NCBI GenBank assembly: GCA_028622995.1
Contig: JAJQJQ010000025.1
Location: forward strand, 2,604,001-2,668,000
Direction: 5' to 3'
From: Panagrolaimus kolymaensis
Lineage: Eukaryota > Nematoda > Chromadorea > Rhabditida > Panagrolaimidae
DNA length: 64,000 nt
In this document: positions 54,747-64,000 of the stretch, one piece after another
Layout: every line of letters starts with the position of its first letter
Numbering within the stretch: the stretch's first letter is position 1
Program-made: the position numbers and the translations under genes
The notes under the pieces: model-generated
Databases searched by the model: none
What the model was told of the DNA's origin: nothing
What the model saw: only the letters and a program-made list of their open reading frames with translations

Positions 54747-55726
54747 ATGGAGCCTTTGTTAATTCCCTGGTTGTTTAATCGAAAACGTCAAAATTCTACA
54801 GAATTGTCCCGGATTACATTAAACAAAAAATTTATGTTGGATAAGACAAAGCCACAATTCCGATTAATTTCATTTTGTTCTCGAGATTCAGCTGAAACAT
54901 CTCGAATGATTTTTGCTTATGCTGGAATTGAATATGAAAATTTTACTTTTTATAATAATTACAAGGCATTAACTTCTATGGAATATGGTAAGTTTTTGGC
55001 CTTAGAAGTATGTAATTAAATAATGACGAAAAAATTGCTGCAAGAGCTAAAAATCGTGAAAATACATATATTTTTTATATGCTTTTTTCAGATATTCAAT
55101 CACATGGCTTTCCAATTCTTGATTGGAATGGAAAAATTATATATGGAAATGATGCCATCACGCGAATGCTTGCAAAAAAGTATAGTCTTGCTGGATATGG
55201 ACTATTTGAGGAAGCCCAAGTTGATACTATTATTAGCATAAATCGTGATATTTTTAACTCCGTCATTAATTATCTTCAAGGAAAATATGGGTGGAAAGAT
55301 ATTAACTTGGTAAGCAATTTGCTTTCACTTTTTGACCATTTTTTTAAATGAAATTTTCAGGAAAAGGTTTACAAAGAAGAATTTGAGCCATCTGTAAAAA
55401 AGGGTTTTGGATTATTAGAAAAAAAATATGCTTCTAAACGCCATGAGAATGGATTTTTCTTTTCAAGTGGCGTGACATATGCTGATTTCGATGTAGCAAA
55501 TATCTATGAAACTTTGAGCTATGTGCATCCAGAATTAATGGCTCAATTTCCCAATGTTGGTTTTATTAAAGAACGAGTTTATGCCATTCCGCAATTACAA
55601 ACATATTTGCGAAGTAGACTTTCAATTGAAGAAATAATGAAATGGGAAACAAAGAAAAAAGTTCATGATTTAAAAAATGTTGAACAACTCTGGATGGAGC
55701 CAAACGATGATAAATGCACGCGGTAA
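54747..55726 (+). CDS. GST-like protein lacking the catalytic Tyr (274 aa)
   Basis: Exons 54747-54987, 55092-55309 and 55361-55726 join to 275 codons. About 30 extra N-terminal residues precede the thioredoxin-fold start FRLISFCSRDSAETSR. This aligns with the sigma-class YKLTYFDxRGxAE start, but Ser stands where the catalytic Tyr should be. The cis-Pro and glutathione-binding part is intact-looking (HGFPILDWN, GNDAITRMLAKKYSLAG). The C-terminal helical domain has the usual VTYADFDVAN signature and an elongated charged tail. It may bind glutathione or other ligands without standard transferase activity, or use Ser or Cys instead. Cytosolic. Confidence 0.85.
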
Positions 55727-56375
55727 TTAAAAATTAAAAACTTTTAAATTTGTTTTTAAAAAATTTTCAATAAAAATTGTATTGTTTAATCATTTTTTCA
55801 AAAACAGTTTTGACAATTATTAATGTTTAAATAAGCTAGCAAGCGTAAAAAAACAAATTAAATTTCAATGAACGCATTCTAAACACGAAACACATTTAGT
55901 GTAGAGAAATTAAGAAATTTAATATTTATATCGTCAGTTTTATAAAAGATAATTAAAAGAATATTCTAGCCCTATATGAAGCTTCTACGTAACCTTTGAC
56001 AACATAAGAATTAAAAAAATAATAGCTTCTGTCGTAACAAAGTCTTTTCGAACGAAAAAAATTATTTGATAATGGTTTAATTAAAGCAAAAACCATTATA
56101 AGCTTATGATATTAAAAAAACAAATATTTCTTAATGCATGGCATAGACACGAGCAATTTTCTAATTACATATAAGCATTTTACAACTATAAATTTTTAAA
56201 TCCTTAAAAATCGCATACATAATTTTTTACTTACCTTTTTAAAAAAGAAAAGAAAAAGACTAATTAGTATAAAAAAATAAAAACTTATCCAGTTGTGAAA
56301 AAAAATTTTAGTTCGTATTTTGAAATAAATTTTATTTTCCTTTCCACACGCAATTTTTTTATTATTCGCTTTATT
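55727..56375. other. Intergenic, 650 bp
   Basis: No gene seen. Confidence 0.5.
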
Positions 56376-57383
56376 ATGAATGTTTTTGAATGGATAATAT
56401 TATTTGAAATTGCGGCTTCATGCATTTGTGAAATAATAAGTTTTTATATTTTTGCAAAATTGTTATTTCGTTTAAAAACCAATAAAGCTCATTCTACAAT
56501 TGTGGAGATTTCGCCTAGTTTATATGCATATTTTGTGGTTTCTTGTTTAACTTCGATCGCTACTTTACTTTATTTTATTTATTACACGCTTTTTCGAATG
56601 AGCGGTTACGAAATTTTTAATGCATATGCTTGGTTTTGGATTTTCTCTGCACATAAACTTATGCTGGTGTTTTTAACTTTCGCTGTTTTTGTTATTGGTT
56701 TGGAGAGATGTTTTTTTATTTTATATCCACTAAAATATAAACACACAATGATGCCACTGATTTTATCTGGAATTTTATTTATTATAGTCTTTATTTATAC
56801 TTTGATTGTGGTTTATCTTCATGGTTATCCAACATGTTCATTACGTGAATGCACACGCTCGACTCAGAATGCAACTAAATACGCAGAAGTTCGATATTTT
56901 TCTAGTGCTCTTATTTTGATTGTTTGCATTTGTTTATTATTAATTATTCATAAAAAATTTGATTTTACTTTTAGTAAAAATTTAAAAGGACGTGTGAGTT
57001 TTTTTGGTTTTAAGATTTTTAATTAATTTTTAGTTTTTAGTCAAATAAAATGATTTTATTAACTTTGTTAATTTCATTTTTATTTAATTTTCTTCCACAT
57101 ATTTTAAGTTTCTTTTTTGATACCGTAAGTTTCCTTTTATTTCAGTTCCCTCTATTAAGAAAAATGCAATTAAAAGCTTTAAAGCTTTTTTGCATATAAA
57201 ATAATTACGTATTTTTTTTAGATCATAAAAATTAATTTGGTAGAATACATTGGTCCATGGTCGACAACAGTTGGCTCAATTGAATCCCTTTTTTGTGCAT
57301 TGTTGTATCGAAATATTTATCAAAAAAAACCTGCTTCTAGAATAGCTGCATTACCTTCAATGGTTCCAAATACAACGGATTAA
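56376..57383 (+). CDS. Serpentine chemoreceptor (287 aa)
   Basis: Exons 56376-56993, 57041-57124 and 57222-57383 join to 288 codons. It is the closest intact relative of 53428 and the pseudogene at 47507, with the same intron positions and an 84-nt second exon. It carries EISPSLYAYFVV, FVIGLERCFFILYPLKY, YPTCSLREC, FLFNFLPHILSFFF and GPWSTTVGSIESLFCALLYR. The C-terminal tail is longer than in 53428. The ATG at 56376 matches the paralogue start; a longer upstream frame exists but lacks homology. Confidence 0.82.
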
Positions 57384-58099
57384 ATTTTGGCAAAGCATAT
57401 TGCAAAACAAATATTAGGATGTAGCCTACCTTAAATATAGAAAGCATTCCCAAGCGAAAAATGTCCTAAGACAAATATTTTAAATGTATTTAATGTTTCT
57501 AAATTGAATAGTAATACAGATTTTTGTTTTTAGTGAGAAAAAAACTTTCTTTCTCAAACCTTTTGATTATTCATTTAAAAAATTATATACTTTTATATTT
57601 ATATTTTTTGTATGTAAATGTATTTTCCTTTTTTTCTAATAAATAAAACTTTTTAATAAAATTTTAATATTTTTAAGATGCATGATCTTGATAACAAAAA
57701 TAAAATATAATTAAGAGTAGCTATGTACTAACTATTTTTAAATTTTAAACCAAACGATAGTCATTAATTAAAAAAAGGATTTTCAATAAAAAGTTTAAAG
57801 TTAAAATTTAATTTGTGAAAGAAAAGAACTTAAAATCCATTTCCTTAAATAACAAAATTTTCGACATATTAAATGGAAAAAATATATATAGGTATTATTC
57901 ATTGAAAGTGATGATTGAATATGTTTTAAAACTACACGAAAAATGGGTAGAAAACAGGTGAAAGTTGTAAAAGACACCTGTAAAAATTAAGAAATTTAAA
58001 ACTTAGAACAGAAAAAAATTGAAATGAGATTTAACTTTAAATAAATGAAAGCAAAGTAAACGAAATAGTTGTAAATTTTTTTGGCTAAAAACTTTGGCT
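57384..58099. other. Intergenic, 715 bp
   Basis: AATAAA signals near 57642. No other gene seen. Confidence 0.5.
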
Positions 58100-59288
58100 A
58101 TGGAAAGTTTAAAAGTTCTATCATTGTCAAAATGGGAAAATTTAACCGTTGATCAATTAATTTGTCCAAAATTTCAATATTATTCTCGTTGGTTTACAGA
58201 TGTAATATTTTTAATTTCAACTCTAATGTATATATTTATTCTATATGTTGTAATTAAAAAATCAACCCCCGCTATGGGGTTCTTTAAATATACCATAATT
58301 TGTCAATTAACATGTAATCTCTCTTACGATTTGTTTGTTTTTATTGCAAATCCTGTTTTAATATTTCCATTTCCTATGATGGGATTTAATTCCCATTTTC
58401 CAATACCTCGAGAATATATATATTCTTTCGATATAATACTTTTAGTTCTTGGAACAATTGCTGGTGCAGGGGCTTTTGTTTTTTCGTTAGCTTTTAGGTT
58501 ATTTGTTGTTTATAACATTAAATTTTCTACTCCATCAAAAAACGCAATTATTGGAATCTTTACATTTTATTTTTTTCTTGTGATATTTGTTTGGGTGACA
58601 GTGGCCGGTAAGTATTGTTAAATTTCCACTCCGTTTTTTTAAATAACGGAAGTTAACATTCTTATTTTTTCTATAGTAAATATTTATAGTTCCTGCTTTT
58701 CTAACTTATCAAGATCCAAATAAAATTCACGAAATATTTGAATATAATATTCCGGCATTTATTGAAATTTATAAAATTTACCCTGTCACTACCGCAGTTC
58801 TTTTAAATGAAACCACAACAATTTACTTTCATATTTGTCTTTATATAATTGGGTTTTGGCTTTCTGTTTTTGTAATTTTAATATTAACACTTAATGGACT
58901 TTTTTATTATCGAATGAGAAAAATCAAAAAAATTGTTTCAAAAGAAACTTTTGCACTTCAGAAAATGCTTCATCGGTAAGGGAATAATGGCATCGTAAAG
59001 AAAAAAAGCTTTAAATATGTATCTTTCAGATCTCTCATGGTTCAACTTATAAATATGTTTATATTTATTTTACTTCCAATTATTTTTGTTATAATTATTT
59101 ATTTATTTTCTTTCCAAAATTGGTATGCAAATTTTGGTCCGCCTATTCCATCTTTGCATCTAATTGCAGATATAATAAGTTTAATATATTTTATTAAATC
59201 ATATCGAAATTATGTAAAAAGCTTAATTCCTCGAAACCCGAATATCATCAGGATTACACATATTAATTCTAACTTTATGGAAATATGA
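58100..59288 (+). CDS. Serpentine chemoreceptor, Srh/Sri-like (350 aa)
   Basis: Exons 58100-58607, 58690-58975 and 59030-59288 join to 351 codons. It has seven hydrophobic segments, with VVIKKSTPAMGFFKYTIICQ in the TM1-TM2 link (compare IIKKTPKFMGRFKFY at 50779). SLMVQLINMFIFILLPIIF forms TM6, and TM7 is LHLIADIISLIYFIKSYRNY, the Srh-type end. The first acceptor used (TTTATAG, 58689) competes with one 9 nt upstream, but only the chosen one keeps the frame. Convergent with the receptor at 59320, whose stop lies 32 bp away. Confidence 0.78.
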
Positions 59289-59319
59289 AATAAACAATAT
59301 TTTTGTTTTTTTAACTATC

Positions 59320-60493
59320 TTAATTCCATTGAATTTTTAAATCTTTAAAATATTTATCAGTTGAAACTGCGGCAGGCAAATTTTTGCCAAATGGATTTTT
59401 CACAACGGCTGCATTAGCATTTGTGTTTGTAGGCCGCACTACACCCACGTCATTTCTCGTGCGAATTAAAAAATGTCGAACATAAATTAAAAAAAAACTT
59501 AAATTGTAAAACTGAAAAAGCTTTAAAATAAAATCTATAAAATATTTTGAAAGAAAACACTTACTGAATGATAAACTCCCCATGGAATAGTTGGCAAAGC
59601 ATCGAATAATCCAAATAATAAAAATGTTATTGCTCCTCCTTGAGCCAAAAAAGTGTAAATTAACAAAGATGGAAATAAATATGATGAGACTTTTATGTTT
59701 TCAAAAATCTTAAATTTTAGAAGTCAATAATCATTACAGCTAAAAAAATATTTAACCATACCGTATGACGCCGAATTAAAGTGATTTGATAAGCCGAATT
59801 TTTGTACATTCGTTTATTTAAAATTTGTAGAATTATGCATGAAAAAATAATAAAAATGTGAATAACGAATACAAATTGATTTAAAAAGTCAAACAATGGC
59901 AACATTCCAGGAACATATCGGCCTAGAAATTATGAACTTTTTGTTCGTAACGGGATTAACTTCGGTCAAAAGTTCCAAGCAAAAACTTACAATATAAATT
60001 AAACAAAGTATAAAGCGTAGATATTATATAAGAAAGCAAACTTAAACACCAAAATAATTTTGTTCCATTTCGAGAGGTATGTTTTTCAAGTTTGATGGTG
60101 GCAAAAATTCGCTCCAAAACTAGCATTAAAAAACAATTTCGAATTTGTTGAGTTGAAAATGCTAATAAAGTTCGAGTGATATCTATTGTAAAATGAACTT
60201 GACTATCAAAAATTATATAATATGTAGATAAATGAAGTGCCACAAAGGTTATGCATGTCATGTATGGCAGGCAACACGCCAGGAGAAATAACCTAAAAAT
60301 AATGTAAATTGGTTTATGGGTTTCCACATCAAAGTTGTCAAGCAAAAAAAAAGAATGAAAAAACTTGCCTCAAAGCTTTGGGAAGAGTTCGAAGCGTATG
60401 AAACCTTTTAAATCCAACATAAATATTAGTAAATAAAGTTAATAAAGAAAAAATAAAACTGATAATATAACAAATAAAATAAAAAGTTGACAT
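59320..60493 (-). CDS. Serpentine chemoreceptor, Sra/Srab-like (307 aa)
   Basis: Exons 60493-60369, 60292-59991, 59922-59762, 59708-59565 and 59511-59320 join to 308 codons. It shows seven hydrophobic segments. TM5-TM6 carries SAYQITLIRRHTIFENIKVS (the YQ..EN-type loop of the Sra superfamily), and LIYTFLAQGGAITFLLFG follows. The first intron appears to use a GC-AG pair (AG|GCAAGT), the only one recognised in this window. An apparent stop after IIDF belongs to an intron (59761-59709) and is removed by splicing at GTATGG. The tail is hydrophilic with Asn/Ala. Confidence 0.75.
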
Positions 60494-61474
60494 TAATTTT
60501 TTTCCTCTTTACAAACTTTATTAGTACTTTTTATGTAAAGTTTTATGAACACTAAAATTCAATAACCATTGTCACTTAAACGGCAGCAATTAAATATCTT
60601 TATTTATATATAATTATCTTCTTATTTGTTTCTAAATTTTTAAATTTTAACGTTAGAAAATATGCACTAATTCCTTGGTACCAAGCATAAAGCAACTTCC
60701 GATGTTAGAGTGACAAAAAGTTTTTTCCACCACTACAACCAAATTTTTTTATTAATTTTTAGCAGTTTTCCTTTCATAAATATTTTGCACTTAAATGAGC
60801 AGTTAATGTCTTAAAAAATTGATCAAAGTTTTTTTAAATAAAAACTAAACCATGAAAAATGTACTTTGTGTACTTAATAAATATTTGAAAAGGAGTTTTT
60901 TCATACTACCAATGAATTTAAGTAAAGTAAATGTGAAGGGCGAGGATACAATTTTATTTTTTTACGCTGAATTCAAACTCATTATAGGTATAAAATTCAA
61001 AAGATTGTATTAATTTTTACAATCCCAGAAAAGAAAACGCGACATGTGCTGTGGTTTCATGAAAAGTATGAGAACACTTTTTTTTTTAAATTTACCTATG
61101 TGTATTTTATATTTTTTTTATGAGAGGCATATACAAACTTAAAAAGTTTTTGAAAACTATAATTTATAGGATACAAAAATAATAACGTTAAATATTGTTG
61201 TGTGATGCATTCACCCGCCCCAAACATGGAGTTGATGATAAAAATGGTAGTTATCATATTTTGACAACAATTAAAAATTTTGGTTACTGTCTTAGGGGAT
61301 AGTAACAAAATTTTTATTTTTTTATATTTTATTTTTACTCTACAAAAAAAATGTAATAAAAAAAATTGAGTTAGTGAAAGAAAAATGTACTCTGGTAAAA
61401 ATTTTTAATATTAAGATTATGAACAGTCTTCTTGGTAATTTTGAAAGTCGTTCAATTTTTTAAATTTCTGGGTC
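60494..61474. other. Intergenic, 980 bp
   Basis: Includes palindrome copy 6. No gene seen. Confidence 0.5.
61283..61306. repeat. 24-bp palindrome family, copy 6
   Basis: GTTACTGTC...GATAGTAAC followed by AAAATTTTT; one of the best-conserved copies. Confidence 0.65.
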
Positions 61475-61594
61475 TTCTTTACTTTAACGGGGCATAGGAA
61501 GTTTTTATTCTTGAGATCAAAAATTTTTCTTTTTCATTGTTAAAGATTCAAATTTTCGAAGAAAAAAAAATTCATGCCCCGTTAAAGTAAAGAA
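61475..61594. mobile_element. 120-bp MITE with perfect 21-bp inverted ends
   Basis: 61475-61495 (TTCTTTACTTTAACGGGG...) and 61574-61594 are perfect inverted complements of 21 bp, separated by 78 bp of AT-rich DNA. The right end lies 3 bp after the stop codon of the CUB-like gene, so the element sits in its 3' UTR and could supply transcript end sequence or a hairpin. Target duplication not clear. Confidence 0.7.
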
Positions 61595-61597
61595 AGT

Positions 61598-63901
61598 TCA
61601 AAAAATCCTCAAAAAATAAAACAATAAAATTACAAAACACAGCGAAAAGCTCTGCATTTTTTTACAAGAATTAATAACTTCAAATTCAATTAAATATCCA
61701 TGTTTGTCCCTATACGGCTTTTGATAGGATAAACGAATTCTGTAATCTCCAGTTATATTAGTGTTATTAAGGGTAATTATTTGATTGACATGAGTTATGC
61801 TAAAAAAAGTTATAAAATTTAAATTAATTTCTTCACTAATTTTTACTTTGTGCTTTTATTCATGTTTTCTGAAGTCACATACAATGAAGAGTTAGAAGAC
61901 ACATCCAAAAATTTTACAGTCAACTTGCATGATGCTTCAAAAGGCACTAAAATTTCACAATCTGTTCTGCCACTAGTTTCCCATAACGGATCGGAAATAG
62001 CGGATGAAGTAAGAATTCCTTTCTGAACATTTTGATATTTCAATCCAATTGTATAAATACCTGAAAAAATTGGCATTTGTAAGATAAGAAAGATCGTTTG
62101 TTATGAGACAGATTTTTGCTACCGTCAACTTGAACCGCGGTAAAATTCATTGTTGCATTGGGTGGAAACAGAAATGAATTAGATACGCCATAGAAAAGTT
62201 GATGCTTCCATGATGATGACGTTTCGCTACTAAAAGTCAAAACTTGATTCAAGAAAAAATTTTGAATACAAAAAAAAAACTAACTTAAATTCCAACAAAA
62301 TTATTTTTGGATACCTTAAATCAAAAAAGGTAATATTTTTTTGAGAATTTGTATAAAAACTAATATATTTTACTTGTGTATTAAAAAATAAATTCGTGTT
62401 CAAAATGGTAAAATAGCAGGAACCATTGGTTGAAGAACTTATTGATATTGGTGTATCATAAATTGAAAAAACGTTATCCATGGTGGGGCAATTTTTAGCA
62501 TGAACTAAATCTTATGAAACTTTGTCGTCAATGGTCTTTGAATTAAGCAAACCTACCTTCTCTTAACCTAAAAAATATTGTTGCTTGTGCATTTGAAAGC
62601 ATATTAGTGTATAAAAACAATGTCAATGAACCATTTTTAGAAGTGTAATATCTCAAATTATTCCGATACCTTGGATGATAGGGTAATTTATCAAGTCTAA
62701 AAAACAAAACTTTATTGTTGTTTAAAAATATTGTAAAAATTTGGCTTACGTTCCAACAAAATTGGTTGTCGAATTTGAATCATAAAGGAATGAATCACTG
62801 AACATGTATATATTGGGACCTTTAAAATAAATATTTTCTCCCAAAAATAAATCTAATGTGAGGTTTTCAGGTGCCAAAACAGTAATAAGCTTTGAAATGT
62901 AGTTAATAGTTGAAATATCTATGGTAAATGTAAAATTTGTTTCAGATAAATGGATAACTTCGGTTGTAAAATCTGCAAAAATATTTACGTTTTTTTTCTT
63001 TTTGTTCTTTCAATCCAAATTTATTCTTCAAAGCATTTTTCTTACTTACTTTTCAACGAAATAATTGTAAATCCAAATGATGGAACTTGATGAATTCCAA
63101 ATAAAGTTGAATCAGATTGAAATTCAATAGTTATTTCATCGAGAGACTCATCAGCATCAATCAAGTAATTATCTATGTCTTGATTTTGATTTAATAGTTG
63201 GATAACTTTTTGATTATTCCATTTAATTTTTACTGTATCATTTGAAAACTCACGCAGTTGCAAAGTAGGAATTAACAAAAGCGTTGTGCATGTGCCATTG
63301 TTAATTATCTAAAAATTTGACTTTTGAACTTGTTTACCCGCAATGTTGGATTTTTTTAAGTATAAAAAATTAAATAAACGCTTTTTCTAATTAACATATG
63401 AGTTCAAAAATTATTAAAAATAAATGTGGTTGCTTTGGTTGATGTTTTGCATAAAATCAAAAACCATTTTATAAAAAACTTACCTTTCGTTTGCACTTCA
63501 TATTGCTGCAATATCCAAATCCCTCTACCAAACCAAACCCATCTTTTCCAGGTATTTTAGATGGACAATCTAATAGATAAGGTTCCGAAACACATTTGCA
63601 TGCTAAAGCGCATATTTTAAACATGTTGGGAATTTTTATAATCTGATAAACATATATACTTACAAAGATTATTATTTGTTGTAATAATAAATCCAGCTTC
63701 TACAACACTTCCATCAGATTTAAATTCTATGGTCACATTTTCGGATTTTCCATCAATAAACCAATTATTTGATTGTGTTAAATCAAATTGGTTATTTTGA
63801 GCATCTTTTGCTATAAGAGTATCCGCTCCATCTTCAAGAAACCCAACATAGCTTAAAAGCATTGTTTGATTTTTATGAATATTTATGGTTTTTTGACACA
63901 C
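61598..63901 (-). CDS. CUB-like secreted or anchored protein, C-terminal part
   Basis: Nine exons (63901-63664, 63602-63484, 63308-63050, 62972-62750, 62696-62557, 62504-62315, 62229-62123, 62060-61847, 61799-61598) join without frame breaks to 564 codons. The gene enters from beyond the right edge. It is paralogous to 7265-10670. ENVTIEFKSDGSVVEAGFII followed by CKCVSEPYLLDC and GYCSNMKCKRK corresponds to FEFSSDGSIQMSGFEVDF, CQCSTTEFFIYC and YYCSNLKCNFT there. Intron positions around these blocks agree. The C-terminus is again hydrophobic (LCFVILLFYFLRIF), suggesting a GPI signal or membrane anchor. Many N-x-S/T sites. Function unknown. Confidence 0.75.
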
Positions 63902-64000
63902 CTAGAATTTTCCTTATTAGCACAATATTATCTTTATTTTTGGATAAGCTTGAATTTTATTTAGTTATCAAAAAATGTAAACATACGCTATTGTCTGAAT
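63902..64000 (-). other. Intron of the CUB-like gene at window edge
   Basis: The exon starting at 63901 is preceded on the minus strand by TTCTAG, so this edge sequence is intron. The upstream exons are outside the window. Confidence 0.6.

Noticed and set aside
59721..59723. Apparent stop in the Sra-like receptor after IIDF
   Set aside because: It lies inside a 53-bp intron starting GTATGG at 59761. Splicing gives LIRRHT-IFENIK in frame.

Overview
The window is nuclear DNA from a nematode. The evidence is the AT-rich sequence, the many short introns (about 45-90 bp, ending in T-rich TTTTAG or TTTCAG), and gene families typical of nematodes: several classes of serpentine chemoreceptor, C-type lectin-domain proteins, CUB-like secreted proteins, a many-cysteine insulin-like peptide, a sigma-type GST-like protein and a UBASH3-like histidine phosphatase. 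An F-box-related family of the type expanded in Panagrolaimomorpha and Tylenchomorpha hints at clade IV, but weakly. No rRNA, tRNA or CRISPR array was recognised. All exon models were built by hand from splice signals and reading-frame continuity. For nearly all multi-exon models the summed exon length is an exact multiple of three.

Layout. 0-15 kb: the 3' part of an adhesion-type GPCR, an insulin-like peptide, an unknown small gene next to a broken F-box-related gene, an 11-exon CUB-like protein, a two-domain C-type lectin and a TRPA-like channel with no ankyrin repeats. 15.8-18.7 kb: a BPI/LBP-like lipid-binding protein with long Ser/Gly-rich inserts. 19-33 kb: five small secreted glycine-zipper peptide genes (a sixth lies at 46 kb), mixed with an alanine-rich cysteine peptide, a second C-type lectin and another small secreted precursor. 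Most have a TATA box 70-105 bp before the ATG and only one intron or none. 33-37 kb: an unusual, less AT-rich spliced locus, then a tandem array resembling Helitron/Helentron elements with GC-rich hairpins. 37.7-46.8 kb: a PAN-like secreted protein, a chemoreceptor, a histidine phosphatase, an SDR fragment and the sixth glycine-zipper gene. 47.5-60.5 kb: a chemoreceptor cluster with one clear pseudogene, interrupted by a truncated torsin, a beta/gamma-crystallin-like secreted protein and a GST-like protein lacking the usual catalytic tyrosine. 61.6-64 kb: a second CUB-like protein, paralogous to the one at 7-10 kb, cut by the window end.

BPI, C-type lectins, CUB-like proteins and many small secreted TATA-driven peptide genes together look like an environment- or immune-response region next to a chemosensory cluster. 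The glycine-zipper peptide family is the best candidate for an undescribed system. Four kinds of small non-autonomous repeat are visible: a 475-bp element with 8-bp target duplications, a 199-bp TTAA fold-back, a 120-bp element with perfect 21-bp inverted ends, and a family of 24-bp palindromes.
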